Shown here piece after piece: positions 51,254-60,725 of a DNA stretch of 64,000 bases. Where the stretch lies: contig CANMCF010000002.1 of NCBI GenBank assembly GCA_947496215.1, positions 310,001 through 374,000 of the forward strand, given 5' to 3'. The position numbers were made by a program, and so were the translations under genes. This DNA comes from an uncultured Bizionia sp. (GTDB taxonomy: Bacteria; Bacteroidota; Bacteroidia; Flavobacteriales; Flavobacteriaceae). A model generated the notes under the pieces. The model did not search any database. It saw only the letters and a program-made list of their open reading frames with translations, and was not told the DNA's origin. How positions within the stretch are numbered: the first letter of the stretch is position 1; each line of letters begins with the position of its first letter.

Positions 51254-51988
51254 ATGGGAAAACAAGTTAAAAAATCCTACAAAGAAGTAAAGGAAGAGCT
51301 AAGGAAGAAATATGACGCTCGCAAGGTGTACGGCTGGTCTGGATATGTAGATGACCCAAATGAAAAGGCGGTTTTGGATTTAATGGAGAAAATTTCCAAA
51401 GACCTTGGATTGATTCCGTCATACTTTAACACGATTGCCGTAGGAGAAGGTTTAAATCTATTCATAGATTCCAATTATGACGTAAATCCTCCAAACAATG
51501 TAATCATAGACAAACCTCTTAATGGTTTTGACGTTTTGGGAACAGACGATTTTGGATCGGAATTTCCGAGATATAAAAAATATTTGCCAAATACCTTCAA
51601 CGAGGGGAAATCTATGGCAGATTTCAAAACAGGAGCAGAATTCTATCAAAAGGAAGAAACAAACGAGCTTGGAAACAAGACGATAACCGGAGTATTCAAA
51701 GATTTGGAGAGTGCTTTGTGGGCCTTCGGGGCAACATTGGCACATAGGAAGGATTTATTTATCAATTATGGCAAGACATTGGCTTATGGTAAACCTACAG
51801 ACGATGAACAAGCCTATTGGAACTATGTGTACTATCAAGGTGAAGGAAATGCAAAGAGATGGCTGAAATCCAATAAAGGGTACGACATCAAGACGAACAA
51901 GGCGGAAAGAGGCCAAGTACATACCTTGGCAACAGAAAGACTTGCGACATGGCGCTATGTACAAACCAAGAAAATATTTTCAGAATGA
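51254..51988 (+). CDS. Putative TssD-associated T6SS effector
   Basis: This 244-residue soluble protein has no signal peptide. Its conserved-looking segments are LIPSYFNTIAVGEGLNLFID (with Glu65), ALWAFGATLAHRK and QAYWNYVYYQGEGNAKRWL. I have a weak impression of a peptidoglycan-targeting fold with Glu65 as a possible catalytic acid, but cannot name the family. Context is stronger: it lies 13 bases after a tssD gene and overlaps a lipoprotein gene at ATGA. This is the effector and immunity layout also seen at 40.1-42.6 kb. Confidence 0.6.
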   Translation: MGKQVKKSYKEVKEELRKKYDARKVYGWSGYVDDPNEKAVLDLMEKISKDLGLIPSYFNTIAVGEGLNLFIDSNYDVNPPNNVIIDKPLNGFDVLGTDDFGSEFPRYKKYLPNTFNEGKSMADFKTGAEFYQKEETNELGNKTITGVFKDLESALWAFGATLAHRKDLFINYGKTLAYGKPTDDEQAYWNYVYYQGEGNAKRWLKSNKGYDIKTNKAERGQVHTLATERLATWRYVQTKKIFSE

Positions 51989-52770
51989 AAGGTAACATCA
52001 TTTTATACGTCACTTTGTTTTGTCTCACCTTAGGCTGTCAGTCTCAAAATGGAGATGCTAGTGCATTGGTCGAGAAGGATATGCAATTGGTCAACATTTA
52101 CAAGAAGTACAATGAGAATAGGCATGATTACGGAAGTCAAAAAGGAGAGGCCAGAGATACGATTCTAAATAGGTTTAAGGAGACATTGATAAAAACATTG
52201 TCTAGTGAAAAAGCCGCTTCCTACCCTTTTGATTCATTGTCAAAGACAATCAAGGCCATTGCATCCAAAGACAAGAGGTTAAGGGTTTTTTCATGGGATG
52301 AATTGAATGGAGGCACACGGCACATTTACAATTCTGCATTTCAATATGATTCTGGAGATAAAACGTATTCGGGAATCTTGTCATTGAATGACAATTCAGA
52401 TGAAGGGATATCGCATTATACAGATGTTATTCATTTTGAAATTGAAGATGTGGATAAAGACTTGTATTTGGTAAAAGGATATGGGACTCATGGAGGAGGA
52501 AAAGACTTTTACGTATACAGGCTTTTAAGTTTTAAAAATGGTGAGGTAACAGATTGTTCAGATTGCTTTGATGGAGAAGATCGTTTGGTTTTCGTTAAGT
52601 CTAGGGGTAACAAGGTCTCACCAAAATACAACAAGGATACTAAAGAGATAACCTATCCGGAAATGAAACCAAGTCTCCATGAAGGAGAAGAAACAGGTTT
52701 TGAGAAACCAACGGGAAAGATATTAAAGTTAAAATACAAAGAAGGGACGTTTATTAAGTTAGACAACTAA
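51985..52770 (+). CDS. Putative T6SS immunity lipoprotein (partner of the 244-aa protein)
   Basis: This protein of about 261 residues has a lipoprotein signal (ILYVTLFCLTLGCQSQ, Cys about residue 18). The remainder is soluble, with strands such as VIHFEIEDVDKDLYLVKGYG and no enzyme motif. ATG 51985 overlaps the stop of the putative effector gene (ATGA), so both are translated together. An upstream frame start at 51949 lies inside that gene and is not preferred. Periplasmic immunity is inferred. Confidence 0.6.
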   Translation: MKGNIILYVTLFCLTLGCQSQNGDASALVEKDMQLVNIYKKYNENRHDYGSQKGEARDTILNRFKETLIKTLSSEKAASYPFDSLSKTIKAIASKDKRLRVFSWDELNGGTRHIYNSAFQYDSGDKTYSGILSLNDNSDEGISHYTDVIHFEIEDVDKDLYLVKGYGTHGGGKDFYVYRLLSFKNGEVTDCSDCFDGEDRLVFVKSRGNKVSPKYNKDTKEITYPEMKPSLHEGEETGFEKPTGKILKLKYKEGTFIKLDN

Positions 52771-52783
52771 AATACATTTTATT

Positions 52784-54601
52784 ATGGCATTACAATCAAC
52801 GACCAGCATATACATAGGAGGAAATGAAATAGCGACCTTTAAGAGGTTTGTACTGCATCAACAATTGGATTCACATCACATGTTGGAACTCGTATGCCGT
52901 ATGGATGTTTTGGAAGATCTGTCTACGGACTTGGGAGAGTCTAGTAAAAACTTTCTGGGAGAAACACTTACTGTACAAGTGAGTGCTCTGGATAATTTTG
53001 AAGGTTACAAAGAGTTGGAGTTCAAAGGATTGGTTACTCAAATAAAAACAATAAAGGGATATGAGGCTAGTTCTGGAGATGAAATAGTCATAAAGGCGCA
53101 AAGTCCAACCTTCTTGGCAGACGATGGACCTCATTATGCATCTTACAACGATGTGTCTTTGTCCGAAATATTGGACAAGACCTTTAGGGATTACGATGCC
53201 TCCAAATTGGAATTGTTGGTGCAGCCCAACAACGACAACCCCTTGCATTATTCAGTACAGCACAATGAAAGTGCTTACGATTATACCAGTAGATTGGCCG
53301 CCTTGTATGGCGAATGGTTCTATTACAATGGGAAGCAATTGGTGTTTGGTACTCCAAATACCGAAGAACTCGACCTCACCTATGGATTCGATTTAAAGGA
53401 ATACAATTTGAGTCTTTTGCCACAGCCTCATAACTACAAGTATTATACTACCGATTATCTACAGGATGAGGTTCATGAAAAAGATGCCAAAGAGATAACC
53501 GCTGGAGCCAATGGTTACAATGGTTTTGTGTCGAACAAGGCCAATGAGATATACAACAAGGAAACCAAGGTATGGCATAATCCTTATAACGATCCCCAAT
53601 CCAAACAACGATTGGATGCGAGCATAGAGTTGCAAAAAAAGGCAATAGAAATAAAACAAGTAAAGCTCAATGGGGTCAGTGACAATCCAGGAGTAGCCCT
53701 TGGAAACATAGTGATTGTTGAAGGCAGCCGCTATAGGGTAACTGGGATAACACACACGAATAGCGAGAATGGAGATTACACCAATCGATTTGAAGCCATA
53801 ACGGCAGAGTTCGATGCTTACCCTAATACAAATATAAATGCATTCCCAAAAAGTGAAACTCAGACAGCCATTGTGATGGATAACTTGGACCCAGAAGGAT
53901 TGGGGCGTGTCAAAGTACAGTTTCCTTGGCAGAAAATAGTGGGGGAGGCAACCCCATGGATTCGTATAGTGTCTCCACATGCGGGAGTGGACAAAGGGTT
54001 TCATTTCATTCCAGAGTTGGGAGAAGAAGTTCTTGTTGGTTTTGAAGGAGGTAATGCAGAACGGCCATATATGATGGGAAGTTTGTACAACGGTAGTGAA
54101 AAACCGGAATCATGGAAGACGGATGGCAACGACATAAAGGCCATTCGAACCAGGAGTGGGCATACCATCGAGTTCAATGACACCAATGGAGAGGAGAAGA
54201 TAAATATCTATGACAATGAAGGTAGCATCATAACATTTGATACTAAGGCCAAGTCGTTATATATTACTGCTACTGAAAACATTGAATTTACAGCCAAGAA
54301 CATTAAGATGGTGGTTGAAGAAAATATAGATATTCAAGCAAAAGGAAACATAGATGTAGCTTCAGAAGGAGATATGGCTGTCTTATCCAAGGGTAAAACA
54401 AGTATGCAAGCAGAAGGGAATACATCTATTAAAAGTAAGGCTAGTCTAGCTCTAGAAGCAAAAACTAATGCTAGTATAAAAGGACAGGATGTTTTGGTCG
54501 AAGGTAAGTTAGGTGCGGAGTTGATAGGCACGCAAACCAAGGTGGCTGGTAAAGCAATGGTTGTAGTGCAAGGAGCCAGTGGTAAAATTGATGTAGTTTA
54601 A
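52784..54601 (+). CDS. tssI: T6SS spike protein VgrG (TssI)
   Basis: This 605-residue spike protein has a gp27-like N-terminal part (to about residue 350), a gp5-like OB fold with GRVKVQFPW and PWIRIVSPHAG, the VgrG signature FIPELGEEVLVGFEGGNAERPYMMGSLYNG, and a C-terminal beta-prism of short repeats (NIDIQAKGNIDVASEGDMAV and on). There is no extra toxin domain. It makes the trimeric needle tip onto which the PAAR protein of the third gene downstream fits. Confidence 0.93.
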   Translation: MALQSTTSIYIGGNEIATFKRFVLHQQLDSHHMLELVCRMDVLEDLSTDLGESSKNFLGETLTVQVSALDNFEGYKELEFKGLVTQIKTIKGYEASSGDEIVIKAQSPTFLADDGPHYASYNDVSLSEILDKTFRDYDASKLELLVQPNNDNPLHYSVQHNESAYDYTSRLAALYGEWFYYNGKQLVFGTPNTEELDLTYGFDLKEYNLSLLPQPHNYKYYTTDYLQDEVHEKDAKEITAGANGYNGFVSNKANEIYNKETKVWHNPYNDPQSKQRLDASIELQKKAIEIKQVKLNGVSDNPGVALGNIVIVEGSRYRVTGITHTNSENGDYTNRFEAITAEFDAYPNTNINAFPKSETQTAIVMDNLDPEGLGRVKVQFPWQKIVGEATPWIRIVSPHAGVDKGFHFIPELGEEVLVGFEGGNAERPYMMGSLYNGSEKPESWKTDGNDIKAIRTRSGHTIEFNDTNGEEKINIYDNEGSIITFDTKAKSLYITATENIEFTAKNIKMVVEENIDIQAKGNIDVASEGDMAVLSKGKTSMQAEGNTSIKSKASLALEAKTNASIKGQDVLVEGKLGAELIGTQTKVAGKAMVVVQGASGKIDVV

Positions 54602-54616
54602 CAAGATATTAAGGAA

Positions 54617-55273
54617 ATGAAACAATCTGTTTACTTATTGACCATACTTTTATTGATTAGTTGTCAGACGATTACTCAAAATAAAAATATGATAGATAAA
54701 AAGAGTCCTGAATACAAAGTTTTCATAGGACAAGAGCATCGTTTTGAATTAAATGGCATAGAGTCTAAATACAATGGAAAACCGTTTAAATTAGGAATGA
54801 CGTTAAAAGACTTTTATGATGTTTTTGGTAAAGAATCCAAGGTCTATAGAACAGAGTATTATGATGAAGGCTCCAAGAGATGTTTTTGGAAAGATCAAGG
54901 AATTGAAGTGTCAGTTAAAAAATCTCTAGTTGTAGATATACGAATATATTTGGAAGAAACCTATAGAGAATATCCAGACATTAACATTTCTGGAAATAAA
55001 AGTGTCATTTTTAATAATTCCATATTGAATCAATCCGATAGAATGCAGGATTTTATAGAGAAATCGGATTTGACTTTTGATGAGATTGGAATAACAAGCA
55101 ATGGTTATAGGTTGACTTTCCCATATGAAGGAAAGGAGTTTGTTTACTTTTTAGATTCACCAGTTTCTTACCATAGAGTAGGAGGCGGACACCTTTCTAC
55201 AAGTGGGGATTGGAAACTGGATGAAACCAATGAGATAAAATCTATACACCTCTATTTAAGGAATAATAATTAA
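54617..55273 (+). CDS. Putative immunity lipoprotein next to VgrG and PAAR toxin
   Basis: This 218-residue protein has a lipoprotein signal (LLTILLLISCQT, Cys about residue 16). The central region FELNGIESKYNGKPFKLGMT and following, with DFYDVFGKESKVYR, looks like a compact alpha/beta domain of unknown type. It lies 15 bases after vgrG and 10 bases before the PAAR-HET-C gene, so I infer it protects the producing cell from that toxin. An immunity gene placed before its toxin is less usual but known. Confidence 0.55.
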   Translation: MKQSVYLLTILLLISCQTITQNKNMIDKKSPEYKVFIGQEHRFELNGIESKYNGKPFKLGMTLKDFYDVFGKESKVYRTEYYDEGSKRCFWKDQGIEVSVKKSLVVDIRIYLEETYREYPDINISGNKSVIFNNSILNQSDRMQDFIEKSDLTFDEIGITSNGYRLTFPYEGKEFVYFLDSPVSYHRVGGGHLSTSGDWKLDETNEIKSIHLYLRNNN

Positions 55274-55283
55274 AAAGGATACT

Positions 55284-58200
55284 ATGCCAGGACCAATAGC
55301 AACTATAGGAAGTATGCATGTTTGCCCAATGTGTAGTGGAACTGTACCGCATGTTGGAGGGCCAATTTCTGGTCCAGGAGCACCCAATATTTTGATTAAT
55401 AACAAACCCGCGGCATTAATGGGAGACATGTGTGTATGCGTTGGACCTCCAGATGTCATTGCTCAAGGTGCACCAAATGTATTTTTCAATGGAGTGCCTG
55501 TTGTTTGTTTGGGGGACCTAACGGCGCATGGAGGAGCAGTCACGCAAGGCGAACCTAATGTTATTGTTGGTTCGGCGGTTCCTACTCCATCAGTAACGAT
55601 GGGTCAGGATGAAATTTCTTTTCCAGAAATGACCATAGCTAACAGAATTCTGACTTCGTTATCTGGCAAAAGCAACAAGGAGGCAAAAGCTAATCAGGAA
55701 AAACTTAAGGAAGATGTTCATGAAGAAATAGAAGAAGTTAAGTTGGCTAGCACTTTTGCTGTAGAGCAGTTGCAAATTATGGCTAAGAAAGACAGTTTGA
55801 TTCTTTTTACCTATGTCATAAAACGTATCTACAAAAATCGTTATACTAATGCGGCAATAGAAAAATTATATAAGGATGCAAAGGCGAATGATGGAAAGTT
55901 AAACCCTAAAATAGTAGTAGTAAAGAACAGAAGCATCAATGGAGGAGGGCCAGCTGGCTATAGTAATGAGACACAGGAAATATTAGTGTCGGAAAGATTT
56001 GTTCGTAAAGCGAAGGAAGATAATGATGATCGTGCTGAACTAATGGTAGCTCTCGTAGAGGAAGTAGGGCATCATATCCATTATCTATTGCATAATGTTT
56101 ACACTCAAGAAGAGGAAAAAAAGAATTTGCTTCCCAAAAAGAACAGTAAAGGAGATCCTGGTGCTAGGTTTGCGAATCAAGTAATTCAAATAAATTTGCT
56201 AGAAACCAAAGAGCAAGCTTTTGCTGATGCAGAAGTAGATGGAGAGGAGTTGACTTTGGTATGGGAGTATAACGAGTTGCACAGCAACCTAACAAGATAT
56301 GTAAATGAGGCTAGGCAAAACAGGGAAGACAACGGTGAGATTAATAACTACAAAGCAGGTAAAATAGATGTTAACCATGGACATTATGGGCATCAGGATA
56401 TTGAAGAGGTAGCCTTAAAACAGATAATTATAGATAAATTTAATATCAGTGATGATGAAAAAGTTACTGAAATTTTAAATAAAATATATTTAGGCAATTG
56501 GATGCGGGATTTTTCACAAATGGTGGATCCTGGCATTATTCGTCCATTGGCAAATACAGTTATAGAATATGCGAAAAAAGAAAAGGGAGATATAAAAAAC
56601 TTGAGCAATGCAAGTACAGACAAGCCTAGTAATAAATTGGTTGAAATAAGTGTCCCTTATGGAGTGGATGCAGAATATAAAGGAGAATTTCTTAGCCCTT
56701 CTACTTGGTTTAAGTTTGAAACTAATGTTATTTACAAAGAGAAAAAGGTTAGACCGATTACTTGGTCCAGGGAGTTTATGACCAGTTTGGTTTCTATATT
56801 GGCAATGAGCGAGTTTATGAAACCAGAAAAAAAGGAAGACTTAGATAAGAATAATTATGATGTCAGAATGAGGGACTTTGAAAAGCAATATCTCAAGATG
56901 ACTACAGATGTTTTAGGTGTATATCGCCCAGATGAGCATATTGACAACCCAGTAACAATTCCTGCAGATAAAAATGCTCATAATACAGAACTAAATGACC
57001 CAAATGAAAAATATGGCTTTGTTGGTCAGGCTACTAAAGAGGAAACAGCAATAGGGAAAACCTACGGTATGAAAAACTATATTCGTACCAGTGCTACTGA
57101 TGCTGATTCTTCAACATTTTCAACAAAAAGAACAGCGTACGATTTTGTGAAAGGTCAGATAGAACTTGCAAAAGACAATCCTAACCTTTCCGATATTACG
57201 GCAATGACGAAGTTCGGATCAGCTTTACATGTCATTGAAGATTATTTTGCGCATACCAACTATGTAGAAATAGCAGTAGCAAAAGTAAGTGATAATGATA
57301 GAGTGTTTCCTTGGGTGGATCTTGTGCCTAATCACACTCCTTATGCTGGGGCTGAAGACTTTAATTATGATACATTCGCTTTGCTGAAACCCAAAGAAGC
57401 CAAAGCGTATTTAAGTGCAAAAAAAACGCCTTCAGTGGTAGGGATTTCCAAAATGAAATTCGATAAGGACGTTATCGCGAAACCAAATGAAATAGCACGT
57501 TTCATACCATTGGTTACAGGAACTTTTGGAGAGTTGGATATGTTGGCAAGTGTATTGCCTATTGTTGAAGAAAAAGTGTTTTCTATAGAAATAAAACCAT
57601 ATGAAGAATCTAAACCTGGTGAAAGAACAATCAATGATGTCATCATATTGGAAATATGCAAGGATTTAGATCAAATACAAAATTTAGATGGGACTGGTGT
57701 AGCTGACAATGCCTATGTAAAACGATTTAATGACCTTTTAGAGATTAGAGATGGTATTGTTTCTGCAAAAAACAAATTGCCTGAGTTTATGAGAGAATAT
57801 GCACATGACATTATGGAGCGTGTGGGAGCTATGATAAATTTTGGGTTTTATAATATGCTGAAAATGGCAGGAAAGCGTATAGCAGATGCTCAATTGTTAA
57901 TTCAAGAACAAGTTTTTCAAATAGAAAATAAAATAAAAGGAAAGGGTAAAGGTATAGTAATAGGTACAAATCCTACTCATACACAAATAGCCAAAGATGA
58001 TCCAGATAAGCCATTACATGAATTGTCAGCTTTACTCGCTGTCGAGGCGGTGAAAAAGGTGGGTGAAAAAATGATAGAACTATGGGTTAGAAAGGGAACT
58101 TTACAAAATGTGATGGATGAAGTGGATATCATAATGCAACACCCAGTTGTCAGTACTTGGCAAGATAAGATAGTTGCAGATTGGGCCAAAGCAAATAGAG

Positions 58201-58493
58201 ATAAGGTTTGCAAGGCTTCCACACCTAGTGTGATAATAGATAGTATAATACATGGATTGGAAGAAATGAATAGTTTTAACAATCAATTGATTAATATGGC
58301 AGATGGAAAAACTAAAGGAGCTGGAGAAGGTTTTACAATTATGGATAGCATACTTCAAGACTATGATGACGATGGGGATCTTCGGAAAAACTTTAGAGAT
58401 TTATTGACAGAAGGAGATAAAATATTGAAAAGGGCTAAGGTCTTGAAAGAAAAATATGGGAAAGATTATTATAAACCTGTTGGATGCCATTAG
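55284..58493 (+). CDS. PAAR-tipped T6SS effector with HET-C domain
   Basis: This 1069-residue protein has an N-terminal PAAR domain (about residues 1-105) with repeated Gly-Ala-Pro-Asn turns (GAPNILINNKPAALMGD, GAPNVFFNGVPVVCLGD) and Cys/His metal-site residues. A helical region of about residues 180-330 contains EEVGHHIHYLL (near residue 260), a zincin-like ExGHxxH sequence. The HET-C domain follows: KIDVNHGHYGHQDIEE, IYLGNWMRDFSQ and FGSALHVIEDYFAHTNYVEIA are its landmark motifs with multiple His/Asp ligands. Bacterial HET-C proteins have been linked to toxin secretion and resemble zinc-dependent phospholipases; a membrane-lipid target is inferred. It is the end of the plus-strand tss operon. 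Confidence 0.8.
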   Translation: MPGPIATIGSMHVCPMCSGTVPHVGGPISGPGAPNILINNKPAALMGDMCVCVGPPDVIAQGAPNVFFNGVPVVCLGDLTAHGGAVTQGEPNVIVGSAVPTPSVTMGQDEISFPEMTIANRILTSLSGKSNKEAKANQEKLKEDVHEEIEEVKLASTFAVEQLQIMAKKDSLILFTYVIKRIYKNRYTNAAIEKLYKDAKANDGKLNPKIVVVKNRSINGGGPAGYSNETQEILVSERFVRKAKEDNDDRAELMVALVEEVGHHIHYLLHNVYTQEEEKKNLLPKKNSKGDPGARFANQVIQINLLETKEQAFADAEVDGEELTLVWEYNELHSNLTRYVNEARQNREDNGEINNYKAGKIDVNHGHYGHQDIEEVALKQIIIDKFNISDDEKVTEILNKIYLGNWMRDFSQMVDPGIIRPLANTVIEYAKKEKGDIKNLSNASTDKPSNKLVEISVPYGVDAEYKGEFLSPSTWFKFETNVIYKEKKVRPITWSREFMTSLVSILAMSEFMKPEKKEDLDKNNYDVRMRDFEKQYLKMTTDVLGVYRPDEHIDNPVTIPADKNAHNTELNDPNEKYGFVGQATKEETAIGKTYGMKNYIRTSATDADSSTFSTKRTAYDFVKGQIELAKDNPNLSDITAMTKFGSALHVIEDYFAHTNYVEIAVAKVSDNDRVFPWVDLVPNHTPYAGAEDFNYDTFALLKPKEAKAYLSAKKTPSVVGISKMKFDKDVIAKPNEIARFIPLVTGTFGELDMLASVLPIVEEKVFSIEIKPYEESKPGERTINDVIILEICKDLDQIQNLDGTGVADNAYVKRFNDLLEIRDGIVSAKNKLPEFMREYAHDIMERVGAMINFGFYNMLKMAGKRIADAQLLIQEQVFQIENKIKGKGKGIVIGTNPTHTQIAKDDPDKPLHELSALLAVEAVKKVGEKMIELWVRKGTLQNVMDEVDIIMQHPVVSTWQDKIVADWAKANRDKVCKASTPSVIIDSIIHGLEEMNSFNNQLINMADGKTKGAGEGFTIMDSILQDYDDDGDLRKNFRDLLTEGDKILKRAKVLKEKYGKDYYKPVGCH

Positions 58494-58726
58494 AGCTTTG
58501 TGTTTGATACATTTTGTTTTTAGAATAGAAATGCTTTTTTAGATATTTTCAATGTTATTTGTATGAAGAGAAAATAGTCCTTGTTGGATATTGTGAAGTT
58601 GATAGTGTTGAAACTACTTTTAGACGATCTGTTCCTCAGAAATCTGATTGCACTTATTTTTATGCTTTATGAAAGCAAAGAAATTGAGATTCTTCACCTC
58701 TTTTTAAATCATTTATTATATTTGTA

Positions 58727-58734
58727 CAACGCTT
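58727..58734 (+). promoter_or_regulatory. -7 box of tssO
   Basis: TATATTTG matches TAnnTTTG exactly, 27 bases before the tssO ATG. No -33 box is seen at 19-21 bases. Confidence 0.55.
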
Positions 58735-58761
58735 TTACAATACAATAAATTCAAGAATTAT

Positions 58762-59271
58762 ATGAAACCTAAGAATACTAAAGAGAGAAGAAACAGTTTT
58801 TTGAAATTTTTACTACTTTTTTTAGTGACTGTAGGTACAATTGTCACTGCTGTGTATTTTAATTTTAAAGTGCCAAGCAAGGAAAATGCCTTGCTTAAGA
58901 ATGAGGCAAAGAACATAGAGAAGGAAATGAATTTCCAAGATGATTTTTCCAAGCAGATGACAAGCATAAAACGTATGATAGATTCCTTGGACGTTCCTGG
59001 ACAAAACATTTCTTATCAAAATTCATTGGTAAGCAAGAAGCTGGTGGATATGCAAGGGCAAATACCTACAAAGGACTCTACTTACAGATATGACATGTAT
59101 ACACACATTATAAATCTTTATGTGGAGCTGCAGGAAACAAAAGATAAACTTCGTGATTTGAAAGATGCGGAAAGCACCATAGAAGAGTATAAGGATGCCT
59201 TGGACAATTGCAAGCAGGATTATAAGGAAATACAACGTGATTTGGACATTGCGAGGAGGTCTTCAAATTAA
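58762..59271 (+). CDS. tssO: T6SS-iii envelope protein TssO
   Basis: This 169-residue protein has a short basic N-terminus, one membrane helix (about residues 12-33) and a periplasmic part that is largely helical with two coiled-coil stretches (about 44-70 and 110-165). This is the TssO layout. It is predicted to be part of the Bacteroidota-specific membrane complex together with TssN. It has its own promoter and stands alone, converging on tssC with a shared bidirectional terminator. Confidence 0.75.
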   Translation: MKPKNTKERRNSFLKFLLLFLVTVGTIVTAVYFNFKVPSKENALLKNEAKNIEKEMNFQDDFSKQMTSIKRMIDSLDVPGQNISYQNSLVSKKLVDMQGQIPTKDSTYRYDMYTHIINLYVELQETKDKLRDLKDAESTIEEYKDALDNCKQDYKEIQRDLDIARRSSN

Positions 59272-59296
59272 GGGCCTGATTCGAGACAAGATCAAC

Positions 59297-59337
59297 AAAA
59301 AAGGATTCAACGTTAGTTGAATCCTTTTTTGTTTTTA
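59297..59337. terminator. Bidirectional terminator between tssO and tssC
   Basis: AAAAAAGGATTCAAC (59297-59311) and GTTGAATCCTTTTTT (59316-59330) pair over 15 bp around the loop GTTA, with a T-run on each strand. It serves the convergent tssO and tssC genes. Confidence 0.85.
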
Positions 59338-59363
59338 TAAAACACTAGTTATATGGGCGAACA

Positions 59364-60722
59364 TTACTTTTGTTGCTCATACTCGGCATCCCACTCATTG
59401 CCGTCATCTCCTTTTTGTCCATCCATCTTAATCAAGAAGTTTTTAGCTGGGAAATAAGGTTTCATGTGCACATCTAGATATACACGATCTTTATGGTTGG
59501 GATCTTGTTCGAATCTTTTGATGGAAAAATCTTCAATCAATTTGTCTGGCCCAGTAATTTGATCCAAGAATTTAACGATCTGGCCCATTAACTCTTTTCT
59601 TGTCTTTGCATTGAAGTTCTCAAAGGCACGACGGTTCAAGAAGTCCATCAATACTTTTGTGACATAATCAAATACACGTACTACAGAATAGGTTTGAAGT
59701 CCTAAGTTGTCTCCATTGAACAATGTCTTGGCAGAAAAAGCCATGACTTTGCCATATTCGTTGACCATTGGTACCAATCCCAATTTCTCAAGTTGTGCTA
59801 TTTCACTCTTTCTAAGGTCGAATCTTACCCCATCTATCTCATTGATGCCACCGTGTTTCTTACCAGCAGTTACTTGAGACATGAGAGTATTGTATATTTT
59901 ACCGGCCAAGGCTCCAGATGGAGGAACGAATAAGTCATCTTCTTCTTCCACTTCATCGAATTTACCTCTTCCTACAAGCCAATTACAAGCCATGATGACG
60001 TTGGAGCGGTATTTGTCTCCTCCAGTCAAGTTTGCGGCTTCAAACATTTCCATAACATCGTCTGGCTCGTCTAGATGCTCAAAGTCAGTAACCAGCATCG
60101 CTTTGTTTTCATAGGCGATTTTAGCCCATTTTTCTACAACTTTATTGGATCCTAGATATCCAGGAATAACCAACAAACCGTAATTCTCTCTTAGATCCAA
60201 ACGATCATAGGTAGATTTTAACTCATCTGCTATGGCATCGATAAAACGAGTGTTGTCCAAGTCTTTGACTTGTTCTAATTCTGCATTTACGATGGAGATG
60301 TTTTTTAACTTGTCAGATTCTGTGTTCTTGTAGAACAATGCCACAGAACGATATGAACGTTCGAGTTCTCTCGAAGCTTCGATGGCAGCTCCTAGGTTTT
60401 TTTTCAATGATTGTTGAGAACTCTCCGAGCGTTTCTCGGATTCCTCCACCATATCTGTTATGCTATCGGATTGAGATAATACATCTGCCCATATCTCCAA
60501 AGTTTTCTTTAGAGTTTCTCTGTCTTCTTTTTTTGTGCTTTCAGTTAAAAAGATTCTTTTTCTGGCCTTACGCTCAGGATTCATGTTTTGTACACCTTCC
60601 ACACAAGCTTCCAATAAATCAAACCCGCCATATTTAGCAAGCTTTTCACTATTGTCTTTTAGATGTTTGGCAGGGTTTTCAACAGGAGCGAATTGCTGTG
60701 CTTTTTTAGATGATTCTGACAT
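59364..60722 (-). CDS. tssC: T6SS sheath large subunit TssC
   Basis: This 452-residue protein has the sheath core segments NYGLLVIPGYLGSN, GKYRSNVIMACNWLVGRGK-like (DKYRSNVIMACNWLVGRG), KIYNTLMSQVTAGKKHGG and GDNLGLQTYSVVRVFDYVTK. With TssB it forms the contractile sheath. It is 3 bases downstream of tssB, so the sheath genes are coupled and downstream of clpV. Confidence 0.9.
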   Translation of the reverse strand: MSESSKKAQQFAPVENPAKHLKDNSEKLAKYGGFDLLEACVEGVQNMNPERKARKRIFLTESTKKEDRETLKKTLEIWADVLSQSDSITDMVEESEKRSESSQQSLKKNLGAAIEASRELERSYRSVALFYKNTESDKLKNISIVNAELEQVKDLDNTRFIDAIADELKSTYDRLDLRENYGLLVIPGYLGSNKVVEKWAKIAYENKAMLVTDFEHLDEPDDVMEMFEAANLTGGDKYRSNVIMACNWLVGRGKFDEVEEEDDLFVPPSGALAGKIYNTLMSQVTAGKKHGGINEIDGVRFDLRKSEIAQLEKLGLVPMVNEYGKVMAFSAKTLFNGDNLGLQTYSVVRVFDYVTKVLMDFLNRRAFENFNAKTRKELMGQIVKFLDQITGPDKLIEDFSIKRFEQDPNHKDRVYLDVHMKPYFPAKNFLIKMDGQKGDDGNEWDAEYEQQK

Positions 60723-60725
60723 AAC

